A stretch of 64,000 bases of DNA from Tomocerus qinae (GCA_020055645.1 CM034547.1:42201909-42265908), one strand, 5' to 3'. Shown: positions 25,301-37,580, numbered from the stretch's first letter. The notes: generated by a model not told the origin, from the letters alone. Made by a program: numbers and translations.

Positions 25301-27187
25301 AACATGCAATTTACTAATTGCATTTTTAGATCAAGTTATTGTAAAAATAATTCTATCAGGCTCCACACAAAAAGAGCAACAGGCAATTCGGTTCATTTTA
25401 ATCGCTGATTAAATGGCTGCTTATAGTAAGAGAGTATTATCTAATTAATACTCATGGTATTATAAAAAGGAAATCTGTCTTTGTAGTGTTCATACCCAAA
25501 ATATTGTTTGTAGGTACTTGCTTGCATTAAAATGCTAAAACGATGCTAAAAAGTTCATGAGATGCTTTTTGTAAGCTGAGTAAGCTCAATGTGCTGCTTA
25601 TCACCCTCCATTTTGCCGCATAACATGCTTAGGTACGTGTCCACAATAATCCGGGAAAATGGAAGACTCTAAGACTATTTTCACTATTTGCTTTTTTTCT
25701 CTAATGTATAGATTATTATTATTTTTGATGTTATTGACCATAATTATAGATTTTGATGCATATTACACAATTTCATATCCACTGGGATTTGTTTGATGTT
25801 CCAGGCTGTTCGAGTGGGAAAACAGTTGTCTTTTAAGTTGCATTTTAATTTTTCAAATAGACTACAAATTAAGTACAAATAATACAGCACCTGTTAAAAT
25901 AACTGACTTCCATAGATTTATTTTCACTTTCGCCCCTACCGAAAAGACATTAATTTTTGCATGGCTATGCCATGTGCATATAACGGTATACTACCATGTA
26001 CCTCATATATTAATACACGTATACAATCAAATTTCAAATCATGGTTGAGTAAGCTAGTTCAAAGATAATATTCTCAAAGGAATATGGTAATCAAGAGAAA
26101 TAAAGCAGTATCTAGTAAAAAGGTTTGCACTGCTTGGTATGTATTTAATAGATAAAAATATAGATATAGATAACCGGATAAGCACATTTTAAGTACATAA
26201 GTAAAAGCACAGGAAGCGCAAAATGGAATCTTATCTAGCTGCTTCTTTGACGATTAGATTGGTGACAAAGAAATGAGTTTATACCTATGCTGATAGCGTG
26301 GGATATCCAGATATGGTTGACTATCATTGTCCTGAATAGCAGTAAAAATAAACATCAAAGGAATGCGTGCGTGTTATGTAATATTGTATATAGTTAATTA
26401 GTTGACATAAGATGACAGTGACATATTTAACGTTGGACTTTCGTTTTTTGCTTTTGTCATTGTACCGCAACCACATGTATAGATAAATACTAACTCATGA
26501 TCACTACTTCTTAATTGTGCCCATTATTTAGTGCTAGTTATTTTTGTTTTAACAATCAGCAGCACATTACACATTTTGCACAGGGTTATGCTATTGATAA
26601 ATCCTTAAAATGGCCCGAGTAAATGTAAATGCAGATAAATCAACAGCTTTGGAATGTGTAGTACTGTCCTCCCAAACCCATTATCTAATAGAACATGCAT
26701 AGAACACATTTACCCATACGTTTTGTGTCTAAACATTTAGGGTTGATATGATGACATGTAAATATTTCTATTTTTTACATACATTCAATTATAGGTTTAA
26801 GAATTTCATATTTGTCTTGCTTTAATCAACATGATCAACCAATTTAGCATTCATTCATTGTATTTTCAATTTTACAACGGCCAATAGTAGATTAGTTGTA
26901 ATCTGTGATTGCCTTCTGGGATTCTGAGAAATTTGCACACTACTGGTTCTGAAAATTACACGAGACTCATCCATTACAATTTTTTGCAATGTTGAACCTT
27001 GCATACAAAATTCGCCAATTTTTTTTAGAAAAATGCACTAGAAAATAAAAATTTCTGCTGTCATATTGCATAGGTAGTATTTAGGATGTACACTTTTACT
27101 TGGAAAAATTGATTAAAAATTACAAAAGTCTTCAAAACTGTGGGTAGCGAAATATCATAATAAATATTTCACTTTGGTGAAGCAAGA
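19354..27187. other. Long non-coding interval upstream of Atf3
   Basis: AT-rich, with no gene that I can support. It probably contains the 5' UTR exon(s), promoter and enhancers of the Atf3 gene. The clearest single site is the palindromic CRE at 22981-22988. Confidence 0.4.
22981..22988. promoter_or_regulatory. Perfect CRE/ATF site TGACGTCA
   Basis: An exact palindromic TGACGTCA, the consensus site for CREB/ATF bZIP dimers, 6 kb upstream of the Atf3 coding exon. It is the only exact copy I noticed in the window. Mammalian ATF3 is known to act on its own promoter through such a site; a role here is inference. Confidence 0.35.
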
Positions 27188-27225
27188 ATGGAGGATCACG
27201 GCATTTCACTTGACGATGCCTCAAA
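27188..27225 (+). CDS. Candidate upstream coding exon of Atf3 (13 residues)
   Basis: An ATG in a good start context (A at -3, G at +4) opens a short frame reading MEDHGISLDDASK. A GT at 27226 leaves two bases (AA) that pair with the single base before the ATG at 29002, so splicing to the acceptor at 29000/29001 would be in frame and add 13 residues. The donor (GTCTGA) is weak. Without transcripts this is only a candidate; translation from 29002 is the simpler model. Confidence 0.25.
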
Positions 27226-29001
27226 GTCTGAGTGTGAATTAAAACTAATATGTATGTACATATTGTAATCAAGTTACCTTTGCCGTGGTGCTTGGATGTG
27301 TAGTGTAGAGATCTTAGTACATAGATTGGTTAGTAAAGAGAAAGAAATAAACTTCATGAATTGAAAGGCATATTAAATCTCAACTCAAGGCTTCCCTAGT
27401 CACGAGTTTATGTTAAATATGTGCTACCATACCAAAATATATTCATAAAGTATACATTATTTGTCTGTGGGTACAAATAGAACGACTACGTCTTCAATGT
27501 TAGCGCAGAAGTGTACACACCTTCAATACATTTAATTATATAATTTAACTTATTATAATTAACTTCCTTCAGTACAGCCGAAATGTTATTATTTTCATAC
27601 TCCTACTACCGTCATTTATAATCTAAGAGCATTGCAAGGTAAGCATTTAATGCTAATGGCTAAGTAACTGACGGATTTTGTAGCAGTAATTAATTATTCT
27701 GATAGCAATAGTAAGATAGCTTATGTTTTGGGTTTCAATTGCCTCTATTTGGCAAGCCGAAGCATTTGGATAGTAGTAGCTTGAAATATATGCAAACAAA
27801 AGGGATAAAAGTTCACATTTGAGGTTAATTGCGACAAGGATTTTGCTTTAGGTTAATTATTATTCAAATGGCTATTCTTCTACTTTGCATAATTATCTAC
27901 CATAATTGGAAATGATCACCCAAGATGTTTTCTTAGACCGTTTCAAAAGGTATGTGCCTTCGTGATTGAAATTCTTTTCCTCCATTACTATATTCGGTAG
28001 CAATTTCAAATGGTACAATGCCAAATTCAGTGCGTGAATATATCTAACTTCTCATATCAATTAGTAACTTTGGCTGTAAATTAAATTGCCATACTCATTA
28101 TGTATTCTGAGCATATTAAACACTAGGCCATAAATTCTAGTCTAAGTACAATTCGATTATAAATGAAAGAAGTCACTGTGTTAAGTTGATACCATGCTTC
28201 TTCAATTATTGAATTGCTTACAATTTATAATGAAATTTATTTAGGTTTCTTTCGTCTAATGCATATTGTAAGATTATTTAATTTACTCCATAATTTATTG
28301 CACTGTTATTACTGACTGACTGACATTCGTGGATTTATTACCGTGACGTATCAATCAGAATGGGTAAATATGCTTAATAATTTACAGCTAATTGGAAAGG
28401 GAAATATTTATATACAATATACAACCTATTAGAATACACAATACATACTTCAGCAGCCGAATTACCTATCAATTACGATTCCAATAATGCTATGCATCAA
28501 CACTAAAATCATGCCCTGCGTTATATAATTATTTGCAAGTTGTATTTTTTGTAAATTTTCCATTACCTAATTTATAATGCTATATAGTCGTTGCTTTTCT
28601 ATCGGATTTGCCTAGTATAGTCCTCTTTTACACACTGATGAGAAGTAGAACGTCGACCATTTGTTATAATCGTACAATCGTACCTTTGAAATATATTACA
28701 ATACATTTGATTGATATATTTATATCTGTTCCAAACGTAATTTCATTATTTTAACACCATTACTGATTACTTTCCTTGTAACTCATTTACTGATGCATCG
28801 AAACAAAAATAAAGTTTCAAATACAATTAGGTACATCTCCTCAAATAAGTTTGTAGTAAATAATGTGGTTCTTAAATTTCGATAGCGCCAATAGTGTAGA
28901 AGAGTCCATAATATGATTCCTGATAATACTGCTTTGGTGAATGTAGATAGTAGTTTTGTTTGCTGATTTGACCTAAAAAACTGTTTTGTTGATATTGCAG
29001 A

Positions 29002-30750
29002 ATGCCGAACATAAACATAGAGTTGGCACGCGTCCACGCCCAAGAGATAGGAAATGGAGGAACTGGACTAACTGGGGCACCGCAAGGGCCTCCGACAGGC
29101 CTTACTCCGATTTCCCTGAATACTCCAGATATACTCAACTCGATAATTTCCATAAATCCATTTTTCGACTCGACAACTCCGACGGGAACAATAACGCAGC
29201 CAAGCCAGCCTTCCGATGTTTTTAGTCCCGCAGGAATCGGAGGCGTCGTCCCGCCCGGCTCCTCTCCAGATGAGCCCGAGAAAAAAGTGTTTGCAATGTT
29301 GGAAACCCCGGAAGCTACTCCGCAGACTTCCGTGCAGTCGATGAGATCCCAACTAATCAAAGAAGGCCTTAAGTTGACGATCCAGTCTAAACGGAAGAGC
29401 AGCGGAAAAGGGGAAATAAATCTGAAGTCTGAACTGGAGGTGAAGCACAGGAGGAAGGATGAGGTAGAGTCTTATTCAATTGACTCAGAGTCTCTATCAC
29501 CATCCAAGGTCCTTTTATTCAGAGCAATTTTCGTAGCCTGTTGGTGTGTTCATAACTTGCCCTAATTGTAGCTTAGATATCTTATCCACTCATCCTGATT
29601 TGCAAATACCTGTACTATACTTAATTAATAGTAAAAATTACTTGCGTTTTATGAGAATTGTAAATAATTCAGAAGGTGGTATTGTAGTTCTGTATAAAAA
29701 ATGTATATTTTTCTTATTTTATCTTATCTATTATTGCAAATTCTCCATTTCCATTATTTCTGCAAAAGTATTTAATTTTTACTCTTTTACCTCATTACTT
29801 ATCAATGTTGTTTTCTCATTTCTGACTATTTAATGTCCCAGTTAGATAATTACTACACTTTTACACAGAAAGATTGGCTTTTGTGGTTTTCCTCCTGAAA
29901 ATCAGCATAATTACGATTAACGCGTTCAAAATACGTAAATTGTCACACTGATGAGAGATAAAGATGACGCGCAAGGTTGCCTCAATATTTATTCTTGTCC
30001 ATGCTCTACCATACCACAGATTACAAATTGGATATAATTTCATCGTTAATTTCCTTATACACTTTAATTTACATAATAATATTATATACAAAGATAGGAT
30101 TAGTAATTGTGTTAGGAGATGAATATTTAGCTCAATTTATTAGTTAAATCATAAACATTATGGAGTTTTGAATATAGAAAACTTTAGTCACTAGTGTCTT
30201 GCTGAATTGATTTGGATGTCTTTAAAATGATTAATAGGGATTGAAAATTGCTTTTTTAACATTTGACATTTTGAAACAACGAAAGTGTTTTAAAATAGAA
30301 TGATGGACTCATATTTCCTTTGCTTTGTTTCAGCTTACACCAGAAGATGAAGAGAGACGGCGGAGAAGAAGAGAACGAAACAAAATAGCAGCTACCAAAT
30401 GTAGAAATAAGAAAAAGGAGAAAACGTGCCTTCTCGTCCAGGTAAAAGAAATTATTATGTATGCATTAAACCTGTCCATTAATAAATTGTTCAACTATTT
30501 AGTAAATTGAATTATTTTGAAATAGGAGTCGGAGTCCTTAGAAGGGAACAACGTATCTCTGAAAAGCGAGATATCAAAACTGGAATCTGAGAGACAACGA
30601 CTGCTGGAGGTTTTGGCGGCCCATGCACCGACATGCAAGCAAAACATGAATAATGTCTACAATGACTACAATCATAATCATAATCATAGCCATAGTCACC
30701 ATCATAATCATAACCACCCTAATTACTATGACCAAGCTATTCAGCTTTAA
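29002..30750 (+). CDS. Atf3: ATF3-type bZIP transcription factor, 3 coding exons
   Basis: Exons 29002-29508, 30334-30441 and 30526-30750, joined in phase 0 at both junctions, give 279 residues. Residues 133-150 ([18 protein letters not shown]) resemble the conserved region before the bZIP in ATF3. The basic region (170-200) has [16 protein letters not shown], with the invariant N..AA.KCR. The zipper leucines fall at 203, 210, 217, 224 and 231, with His at 238, followed by the HAPTC motif seen in ATF3 and JDP2 (H.PTC). Family members act in the nucleus as stress-induced dimers on CRE/AP-1 sites. The N-terminus is Pro/Ser/Thr-rich. The C-terminus carries a His/Asn/Ser tract (254-269). A 3' splice site (GATATTGCAG) directly before 29001 shows that an upstream exon exists. 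The first donor (GTCCTT) is poor. JDP2 is the alternative name; ATF3 is preferred for the upstream motif. Confidence 0.9.
30670..30717 (+). repeat. In-frame AAT-CAT codon repeat (His/Asn/Ser tract)
   Basis: Imperfect AATCAT repeats in the last Atf3 exon encode eight NH/SH dipeptides with an HHH core. It lies after the zipper, near the stop. It is probably length-variable. Confidence 0.8.
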
Positions 30751-31720
30751 GACTGCATATTTTCTGTGATATTCAACCATTATTAATTTTAAGAGAATTG
30801 GTATTGTATACCTACTTTATGTTACTACACTATTATACCAATAATATCTGTACTATACCTACTTTACAATAATAATGATATACAAACTATATTTAGGTAT
30901 ATACTACACAGATACAAACCGCAAGCGTCACTACTTAAGAAACGATTTGTGCATGCTATGCTGCAAAACGCTACACAACTCTTAAAAGTACCTACACAAT
31001 ATAGAAAACAGACCTTAAATAAAAGATTCGTCTAGTAGCTGACGTTTGTTTAAATGGGAAAGATTATTTTTCTGATTCTCAGAGTTATTAAAATAATATC
31101 AGTCTTCTCCAGGTACTAGATCCTACACTAGACATATACTCTATACTAATATACTGTGTACTGTATTTACTTATGACATTTAAATACCTACCATTGCATT
31201 GATACATACCAATATTATATTACTACACTTTCAATCTTCAACCTTCATACCAATGTTACATAAACATAAAATGTAGCTAAATACATTTTATTTCACTATA
31301 TGTACCTATTTATAATAATGTGTTAGTTGCTACTATTTACTATCTCCATCCTTTAAGATATTATCTTTGAGTTTGTTTACTCAGAAGTGTGTCTGTTTAC
31401 TAAGTCCAAACTGTTTAGATTTTAGATGGATGTACATCTGTGTTATTATCGTATAAATGTTTCTGTGTGATAATCATTCGTAGTTTCGTAGTAGGTACAT
31501 ACCACCAAAGGTACGCCCCCCGTAAAATTGTTTGTTTTCTTTGTTATGTTTTGAATCACTTGATTATATGTGCCATTATAGTAATATATGCTGTCCCCAA
31601 TGCATTTCATGTTATAATTGTTTCTAATTGTTTCGAGAAGCTATGCATAATCAACTGACTATGAGTACTTTAAGTACATACTTTATGAGATGCATAAATA
31701 AAAAATTGTTTTATATTAGT
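30751..31720 (+). other. Atf3 3' UTR with two possible poly(A) signals
   Basis: AATAAA at 31018-31023 and 31697-31702 are candidate polyadenylation signals downstream of the stop. The interval is AT-rich and without coding signal. The extent is inferred from the signals only. Confidence 0.4.
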
Positions 31721-32366
31721 TTGTTGTTGATGATTCAATTCAAATGCATCACAAATCTACTTCTTGAATCCAAAATGAAAATCCTAAATTACATGTACTT
31801 TCCTGTTGTAAATACCAATTGAACTCAATCTTCCTGATAAATTCCTGTTTCGTTCTTGACTAATTTAAAATATAATTTTGTCATTCCTGTTAAGTAGTTA
31901 ATTACATCCGTCCGATCTCCAGCAATATTGATGGATTGATGGACAGCTATGGCGGTAAGAACCAATCAGAACAATTTGCATTTTTTTAAAAATTGATTTG
32001 TTCCAGATTGATATAAAATATTAATCTTTGAGCTATTGTTTTGCATAACTACTTTGAAGTGATGCCTTCTTTAGACAATTCATCATTAACGTATAGATTG
32101 TGCTGCTATTTACGATGTACTGAAATTCAGCTTGATGGAATATCAGTTGTGTTTTGCATTATATCATTTTTTATTGCGTATTGAGAAATATGATTGCGTT
32201 AATTTAGTACCCACACGTAAGAGAGATGCAGGTTCTAGGGATTGGGAGACTCCATTAAATCGAGGTCTTTAAATGGAAACAAGGACAATATTTGATAATG
32301 GGATTTTTTTACGGAATTCAGCCAATAATTTTATTCAACCTCCTCTCCTAGAGGAAAGGAAATAGT

Positions 32367-32899
32367 ATGTCAATTTTCAATCCCAGCTTATCTTTTGCCA
32401 CTGTTATTTTGTTATTATTTTTTATTATAACAAATTGTAATAATAGCATTTCAGCGTTAAAACTGACGGCGACATTTTTAAACCAAGAAGAGAGTGAGTA
32501 TGCAAGAAATCATCAACCTAATCCAGAAGACGATTGGGATCCATGTGGAAAAGATGTGAAAGAATGTTACGGTTAGTATCATTAAGGAACCTGATTATTT
32601 ACATTTTCCTTTAGTATACAATTTTTCGTGTAATTGAAGTAGCATTTTCTATTATTTTAGTGACACTAATGAGTGTTTATGCTCCGGAGAGTACACAAGA
32701 GCAAGATAAGATATTCTTTACCTGTGTTGACGCATTCAATTGTGAAAGTTTTAGAGAGAGAACGTGTATGGAAAATTCGATGTACAATATAGCTTATGTA
32801 ACTGAAAAGTGTAAAGAATGGAAACTCGATGGAATTTACACAACACGCTACAAAATTGATCTATACCAAGAAACAAACCCTCCAAGATTTCCTGACTAA
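32367..32899 (+). CDS. Small secreted six-cysteine protein, paralogue A
   Basis: Exons 32367-32571 and 32661-32899 (phase 1 intron, 89 nt) give 147 residues. I do not recognise the family. A strong signal peptide (ATVILLLFFIITN core, cleavage near residue 30) precedes an acidic linker and a C-terminal domain with six conserved cysteines: C-x6-C-x23-C-x5-C-x7-C-x14-C, followed by KEW. The intron sits right after CYG. The next gene to the right has the same pattern, intron place and phase, so the two are tandem paralogues. Function is unknown; an even cysteine count behind a signal peptide suggests a disulfide-bonded extracellular protein. ATTAAA at 32958-32963 may be its poly(A) signal. An additional cysteine (CNN) lies in the signal region. 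Confidence 0.82.
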
Positions 32900-33334
32900 C
32901 CTTACCGTAAAAAACATAAGAAATTACCAACATGTAATCTATTTCGATCATACCAGCATTAAACTGTGTACAATAACCTGTTACACAATTGCCAAATCCA
33001 ACTAATATGTAGATGCAATAATTTTATTGATAGTAGATACAAAGTAGTAATTTTATTTGCTTGATGTAATGTGTAGAAATTGTAGAATGGGTTTTGAAAA
33101 TTGCAAACGAAGTTGTTAAGCGTGGTAAAGGTCAGGTATACAAAATTCAGAACAAACTTGCCCAAAAACGGTACAGGGAAAAGTTTTGGTTTGAATTTGA
33201 CGTTTTCACAGATGGAAATTGACCATAAAACATTTACGTTTTAGTTTGACAAGATTTCACAAACATATTATAGAGTATTTTTAAGGGTGAAGACATTGTT
33301 TTGACATGTAAAAGTGGAATAGAAAACGACAGGC

Positions 33335-33341
33335 TATAAAA
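33335..33341 (+). promoter_or_regulatory. Possible TATA box of paralogue B
   Basis: TATAAAA 195 bases before the start codon would place transcription start near 33365 and leave a 170-base leader. Position-based inference only. Confidence 0.3.
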
Positions 33342-33535
33342 TAAATAGAAATCGCATTATTAATTGTCACCTGGTGTATGAAACAATAGAAAAGGGAAAT
33401 CTGATTAGTATGCATAGAAAGTGTTTTGTCCAATGTTCATTTGTATAATAGACACATCGCTGTGAAAATTCAATTCCATTTTGATATAGAGAACTCGGAA
33501 CAGCTTGTCTTTCATTTTCTTTGAAATCCTTCGTA

Positions 33536-34189
33536 ATGAATTCAAAGATTTTAGCTTTGTTGGTTAGCTCATTTAGTTTAATCAGTGCAGCATATGGAGA
33601 TGAGTTCGACGATGGCTTGTCTGGAGTACTGGGTGAAGACGCTCTGGAACTGAAACATAAAAACGAGATAGAGTCAGCGACAGTTGTTCCCGAGCAAGTT
33701 AATTCGACCAGTGGAGATAGCGAGTATGAGAAGCCTACAGAATCTGCAGAACAGCATGGGTTCACACAATCACCGGAAATTGAGGAAGAGGGAGAGAGCG
33801 AGGGAATAGAGCCACAAACGGAGAAAGCTACCTGGCATATCAATCAATACATGCCTGGATGTGACCATGAAGTTCGAGATTGTTTTGGTATTAAAATAAG
33901 TTATGATTTTTATTGGCAATAATAATTGAGATTTCATATGCCCATAAATAATTTAACTCGTTTAGACCATGCCGTTCAGCTAAATAATCCTGAAGGACAA
34001 GAAAAAGACACCTTAATGTTTGACTGCATTGAAGCTCATGACTGTGCACCATTAAAACGATGGGCATGCGATTCCAATCTAAAATTCATCAACAGACACA
34101 CTCTGTTGACAGAAAGATGTTTAAAATGGGGACTGTACCAATACCAGGACGAGGAACAAACGGAGCAGGAAGTAGACCGAGAACTGTAA
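33536..34189 (+). CDS. Small secreted six-cysteine protein, paralogue B
   Basis: Exons 33536-33887 and 33966-34189 (phase 1 intron, 78 nt) give 191 residues. The start is the first ATG of the frame and opens a clear signal peptide (ILALLVSSFSLISAAYG, cleavage near residue 21). A long acidic, Ser/Glu-rich spacer (about residues 22-95) follows. The cysteine domain is C-x6-C-x22-C-x5-C-x7-C-x16-C, followed by LKW. Shared with the left neighbour are the intron after C-[YF]-G, the F-[TD]-C spacing, and the TE[KR]C..W end. The spacer is much longer here. A TATAAAA at 33335-33341 is a possible promoter about 200 bases upstream. Function unknown; no known family recognised. Confidence 0.82.
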
Positions 34190-35756
34190 ATTTTATATGA
34201 GGGACCATAAACCATTTAAATGAGGACATGTCCCTATATTGTATTTCGCCTAAAGAAGTAATTCCATTTTTATAGAATATGATTTCTTAAAAATGTGCGA
34301 CCTGGTTGAGTAGTGTAAAAGTCTTCTTTCTAAATACATACATAGATTCCTATAATGTGTTTCAATGGCACCATTATAATTTCCAACAAAATGTAAAGCA
34401 ATCTTTTATGGGTTATCTTGATAGCATTTACATTCCACCGAAATGCAATAATAGCTAGTGTCTGTTTAGAGTCGATCCGAAATTCAACGGATTCTACTAC
34501 TCCATTCAATTGCGGGTCACATAAAAGCTAGCAAAACTCATCATGGCATAATCCACATGTCTCCTATATATCTCTCTTTTTCTACTACTCTGTTTACAGA
34601 TATTATTGTATATGAGTGGCTGCTCTGTCGTATTTTGGTTTATGCCAACGTAACTCACTTATTTTATTTCGTCCTTTCTCCTGTTTAGTCGTAGATAAGA
34701 AAAAGTCGTAAGAGTATAATGATCATAATGGTAAACGTCTGTACGATAAAAGATTCCGGATCGTAGGATGATAGGATAATAGCGATAATAAAAACACTCC
34801 ACTCTCAGCACAGCAAGCTACATTTCACTCTCCCCGTCATCTAACTGCACCGACTGAATTCTGATTGTGAATTGTGACCACAGAATGCCAACTTCTCAAC
34901 GACAATATTTAATAGCAACCATATACTCACAATATATAGTCATACATAAATAAAGTTTAAGGGATAGACACCCTACTATATATAAGTAGTTAGACATCGT
35001 CAATGAACATAACAGAGTGGTCCTCGTGTTTTCGGTTTCACTGGAAATGAAAAGATCCCCACGAGGAATAATTCGGAAAACCGCAATAAAGGCAATCATC
35101 ATCCTGGTAATCCTAATTCCTCTCCTTATGCCTAATGGCTGTGGAGGGTAATAGACTAAAACGAAACCCACAATGGGAATAGGAAGGAAGGATGCTCTGA
35201 CAGATGAATATTTCCAACATCTTTTTCATCTTTTCCACTATCTACCATTACTCTAAGTGCTCTCCCTACCTCTACCTACTACTCACTATATTTATATCTC
35301 CAGTTCAACTTACCTCCGACCAATACATGATAATAATAATAATACGTATACGATAAGGCATATCGGTAACACATCTCATGTAAATATGCATCAAAATCAA
35401 CGTTAGAATGTACAAAATGATTTTATTACAATCCATCACAGTTTTAGCTTACCTAAATAGATTAGACGATACACGGGCTTTTGATTTTGTCACTCTTCGT
35501 TTTTTATTCACCTTACAGCTTAATATAAACACACTTTTATCCCCGTTTTAAACGTTACTCATAGGTTTCCCGACTCCAGACTTGGTAAATAGAAAAGATG
35601 GAATGGAAAATCTGGATGAAGATTGGAATTCGTATAAAAATGTATTTATTGGACCAATTTCAAAAATCTAAAATTATTCAGATGCGCAAAAATATTTTAC
35701 ACAGGAACCATAAATAACATTTTAGAAAATCAAAATTGAAAAGATGCAAAAAGTCC
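34190..35756. other. Non-coding interval, nothing supported
   Basis: Holds the 3' UTR of paralogue B and intergenic AT-rich sequence with a short (TAA)n run near 35329-35342. A 91-codon open frame on the minus strand here has no recognisable features. Confidence 0.5.
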
Positions 35757-35807
35757 AAAAAATGTGGAACGCTTCACGATTTTGCGTGTCATCCTTGCGC
35801 AGGGGCC

Positions 35808-35847
<40 letters not shown>

Positions 35848-35865
35848 ACGCCACGAGGGCAGTAC
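35757..35865 (-). ncRNA. U6: U6 spliceosomal RNA
   Basis: Read on the minus strand, the sequence matches the near-universal U6 core: CATATACTAAAATTGGAACG, the ACAGAGA box in GATACAGAGAAGATTAGC, the AGC region, and GCAAGGATGACACGCAAA leading to CGTGAAGCGTTCC. It ends in a run of six T, the RNA polymerase III stop. The first 20 bases depart from the common GCTTCGGC type but still fold: GTAC pairs with GTAC, GCC with GGC, with one bulged T. One core change is seen (CAAAATCGTG rather than CAAATTCGTG). It pairs with U4 and U2 in the spliceosome. Because core and stem are intact, I call a gene, not a pseudogene. Confidence 0.95.
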
Positions 35866-35881
35866 ATCAAACAGGGCAACA

Positions 35882-35930
35882 ATTTCTTTACTTGTCCCTT
35901 TCTCCCAGACTAGATTACAATGCTTGTGTG
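35882..35930 (-). promoter_or_regulatory. Putative U6 external promoter (TATA-like and PSE region)
   Basis: U6 genes use upstream elements. On the minus strand, TAAAGAAAT at 35882-35890 is about 17-25 bases upstream of the RNA start, and a CATTGTAATCTAGTCTGG stretch at 35906-35923 lies near -41 to -58, where a proximal sequence element would be expected. Neither is a strong match to a known consensus. Confidence 0.3.
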
Positions 35931-37552
35931 GGTAGAGGAGGGGGAGAGGTTCGCCGGAGTCTGTGCAGATGGCGCGGTGCCCTCTTCAACCACAATTCAA
36001 CTAGACTGCACGATTTTGATGAATTTCTCACATCGTCTTCGCACTGCTAGCTCTTCACTTGCCTCTGCTTGGAACTTCTACTACTACTATACTATTACTT
36101 GTACTGTACTTTTGTACTTTTACTGTAGTTAGTGCTTATGATATGTTTATGTGCAATTATCATTCTAATTTGACTTTTAAACATTCTTGGTTACTTTTGC
36201 AACATTGATTAACTTTTTTCAGTGATTGTTAACAACTGAATAATTTATTTCTGTCAACGCGTCCCCTTTTATACGTTGCATATCGTCTGAATGTTGAATT
36301 TATACCCTTGTCCCAGCCCCTTGCCTTTCTTTCGCCAGCACAAGTATGTAGTAATCCGTAACGTACCTATATCAGCTAACATAATAAAAGTTATCATGAT
36401 TGAAGATTTGTCACAATCGAATGTTTTCCTATAGATTGACAATCCATTGACACAGCATTTCTTTATACGTATAAAACGGCTGATTTTTCCGGAGACAAAT
36501 ACTGTTTTCAACATATAATATTCGTTTTTTTGTGTGCATATATTGCCAGAGATTGGAGTGTGTATTTGGGAATATTATACCAAGGTATATAAAAAACAGG
36601 AGCAGTGTCGATTGGGGAATACGCACTCTTTTTACCATTGTATAGGTATACTGTGCACACTTAAGAGAGGTGGGTCCGGGTAGTGGGACCGGACACCATT
36701 GTCCACATCTATAAGAAGCGGTTCATAAAGTAAAAACGGATTTCCTTGTAAAGACATTTATCTTCGGCGCGTTCACTGCATAAGTCACTGTCAAGATATT
36801 TTCTGTCTCTCCCTTCCGTTACCAAACAGACGATTCGCCCAAAGTGCAACCCATCGATTCTCCCTTGAAAAAAATATTTCAGGCTAACTTGGAAAATCAA
36901 ATGTGATAGGTGTAAATTTTTATATAGGGACCTAACTAGAATTACATTTTCCTGGGCTAATTTTAGAAAATGTTGCATATGAAAATCTCAATAATGACAA
37001 TGACACACCTTGATGCTCTGGAATGGCTCCGGATTTCTGTCAAGTCAGAGCCAAATAGAATGATTTAACAACTTAACTACGGAAAGTAGATACTTACTAG
37101 CATACATCTCATTAGACTGAATCTGCTATGAATTTGTCTTCACACTAGATCATATTTTCTCAACAATATGTTGACTATATACTTTTTTTAGATTATTTCA
37201 TAGTCATGATAAAAAATGGCGACTTAAACTAACTTCTGTGGTAATTTGAAGGATTGTTGAAGGAATGTGTTAACTAATGTCTGAGCAAATCAAAATGCTA
37301 AAAATGTTTCAAAACATTGTGTGGACAAAATAACTAGGGAGTTGGCACTTTAGAAAATATTCAAAGATAACTTGGGTCAAAATGAGATTTTCCAATGAGT
37401 AGGAAATGTCAATAACAGTCTTTCATTGTTACGCTGTATCCTGCAATCTCTTAGAATAAAACCTATTTTTCCATTTGGATTATCATATAGAAGAATTTCT
37501 GTAATTTGTACATACAAATATCTCATGTATATCTCAAATTAGAAAGTATTTA
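35931..37552. other. Non-coding interval, nothing supported
   Basis: Begins with a GC-rich patch (35930-36000) upstream of U6 that could be a promoter. The rest is AT-rich. No gene supported. Confidence 0.45.
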
Positions 37553-37580
37553 TTGCACCCTTAATAAGTTAAGGGTGCAA
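37553..37580. repeat. Perfect 12-bp palindromic hairpin
   Basis: TTGCACCCTTAA and TTAAGGGTGCAA are separated by TAAG. Weaker complementarity continues outward. It stands alone in non-coding DNA; its role is unknown. Confidence 0.6.

Noticed and set aside
29068..29360. Minus-strand frames of 94 and 162 codons over the Atf3 exon
   Set aside because: Antisense shadows of the real coding exon, which has family motifs on the plus strand.
36709..36978. 89-codon minus-strand frame
   Set aside because: No motif, and no acceptor or donor that would join it to another exon.
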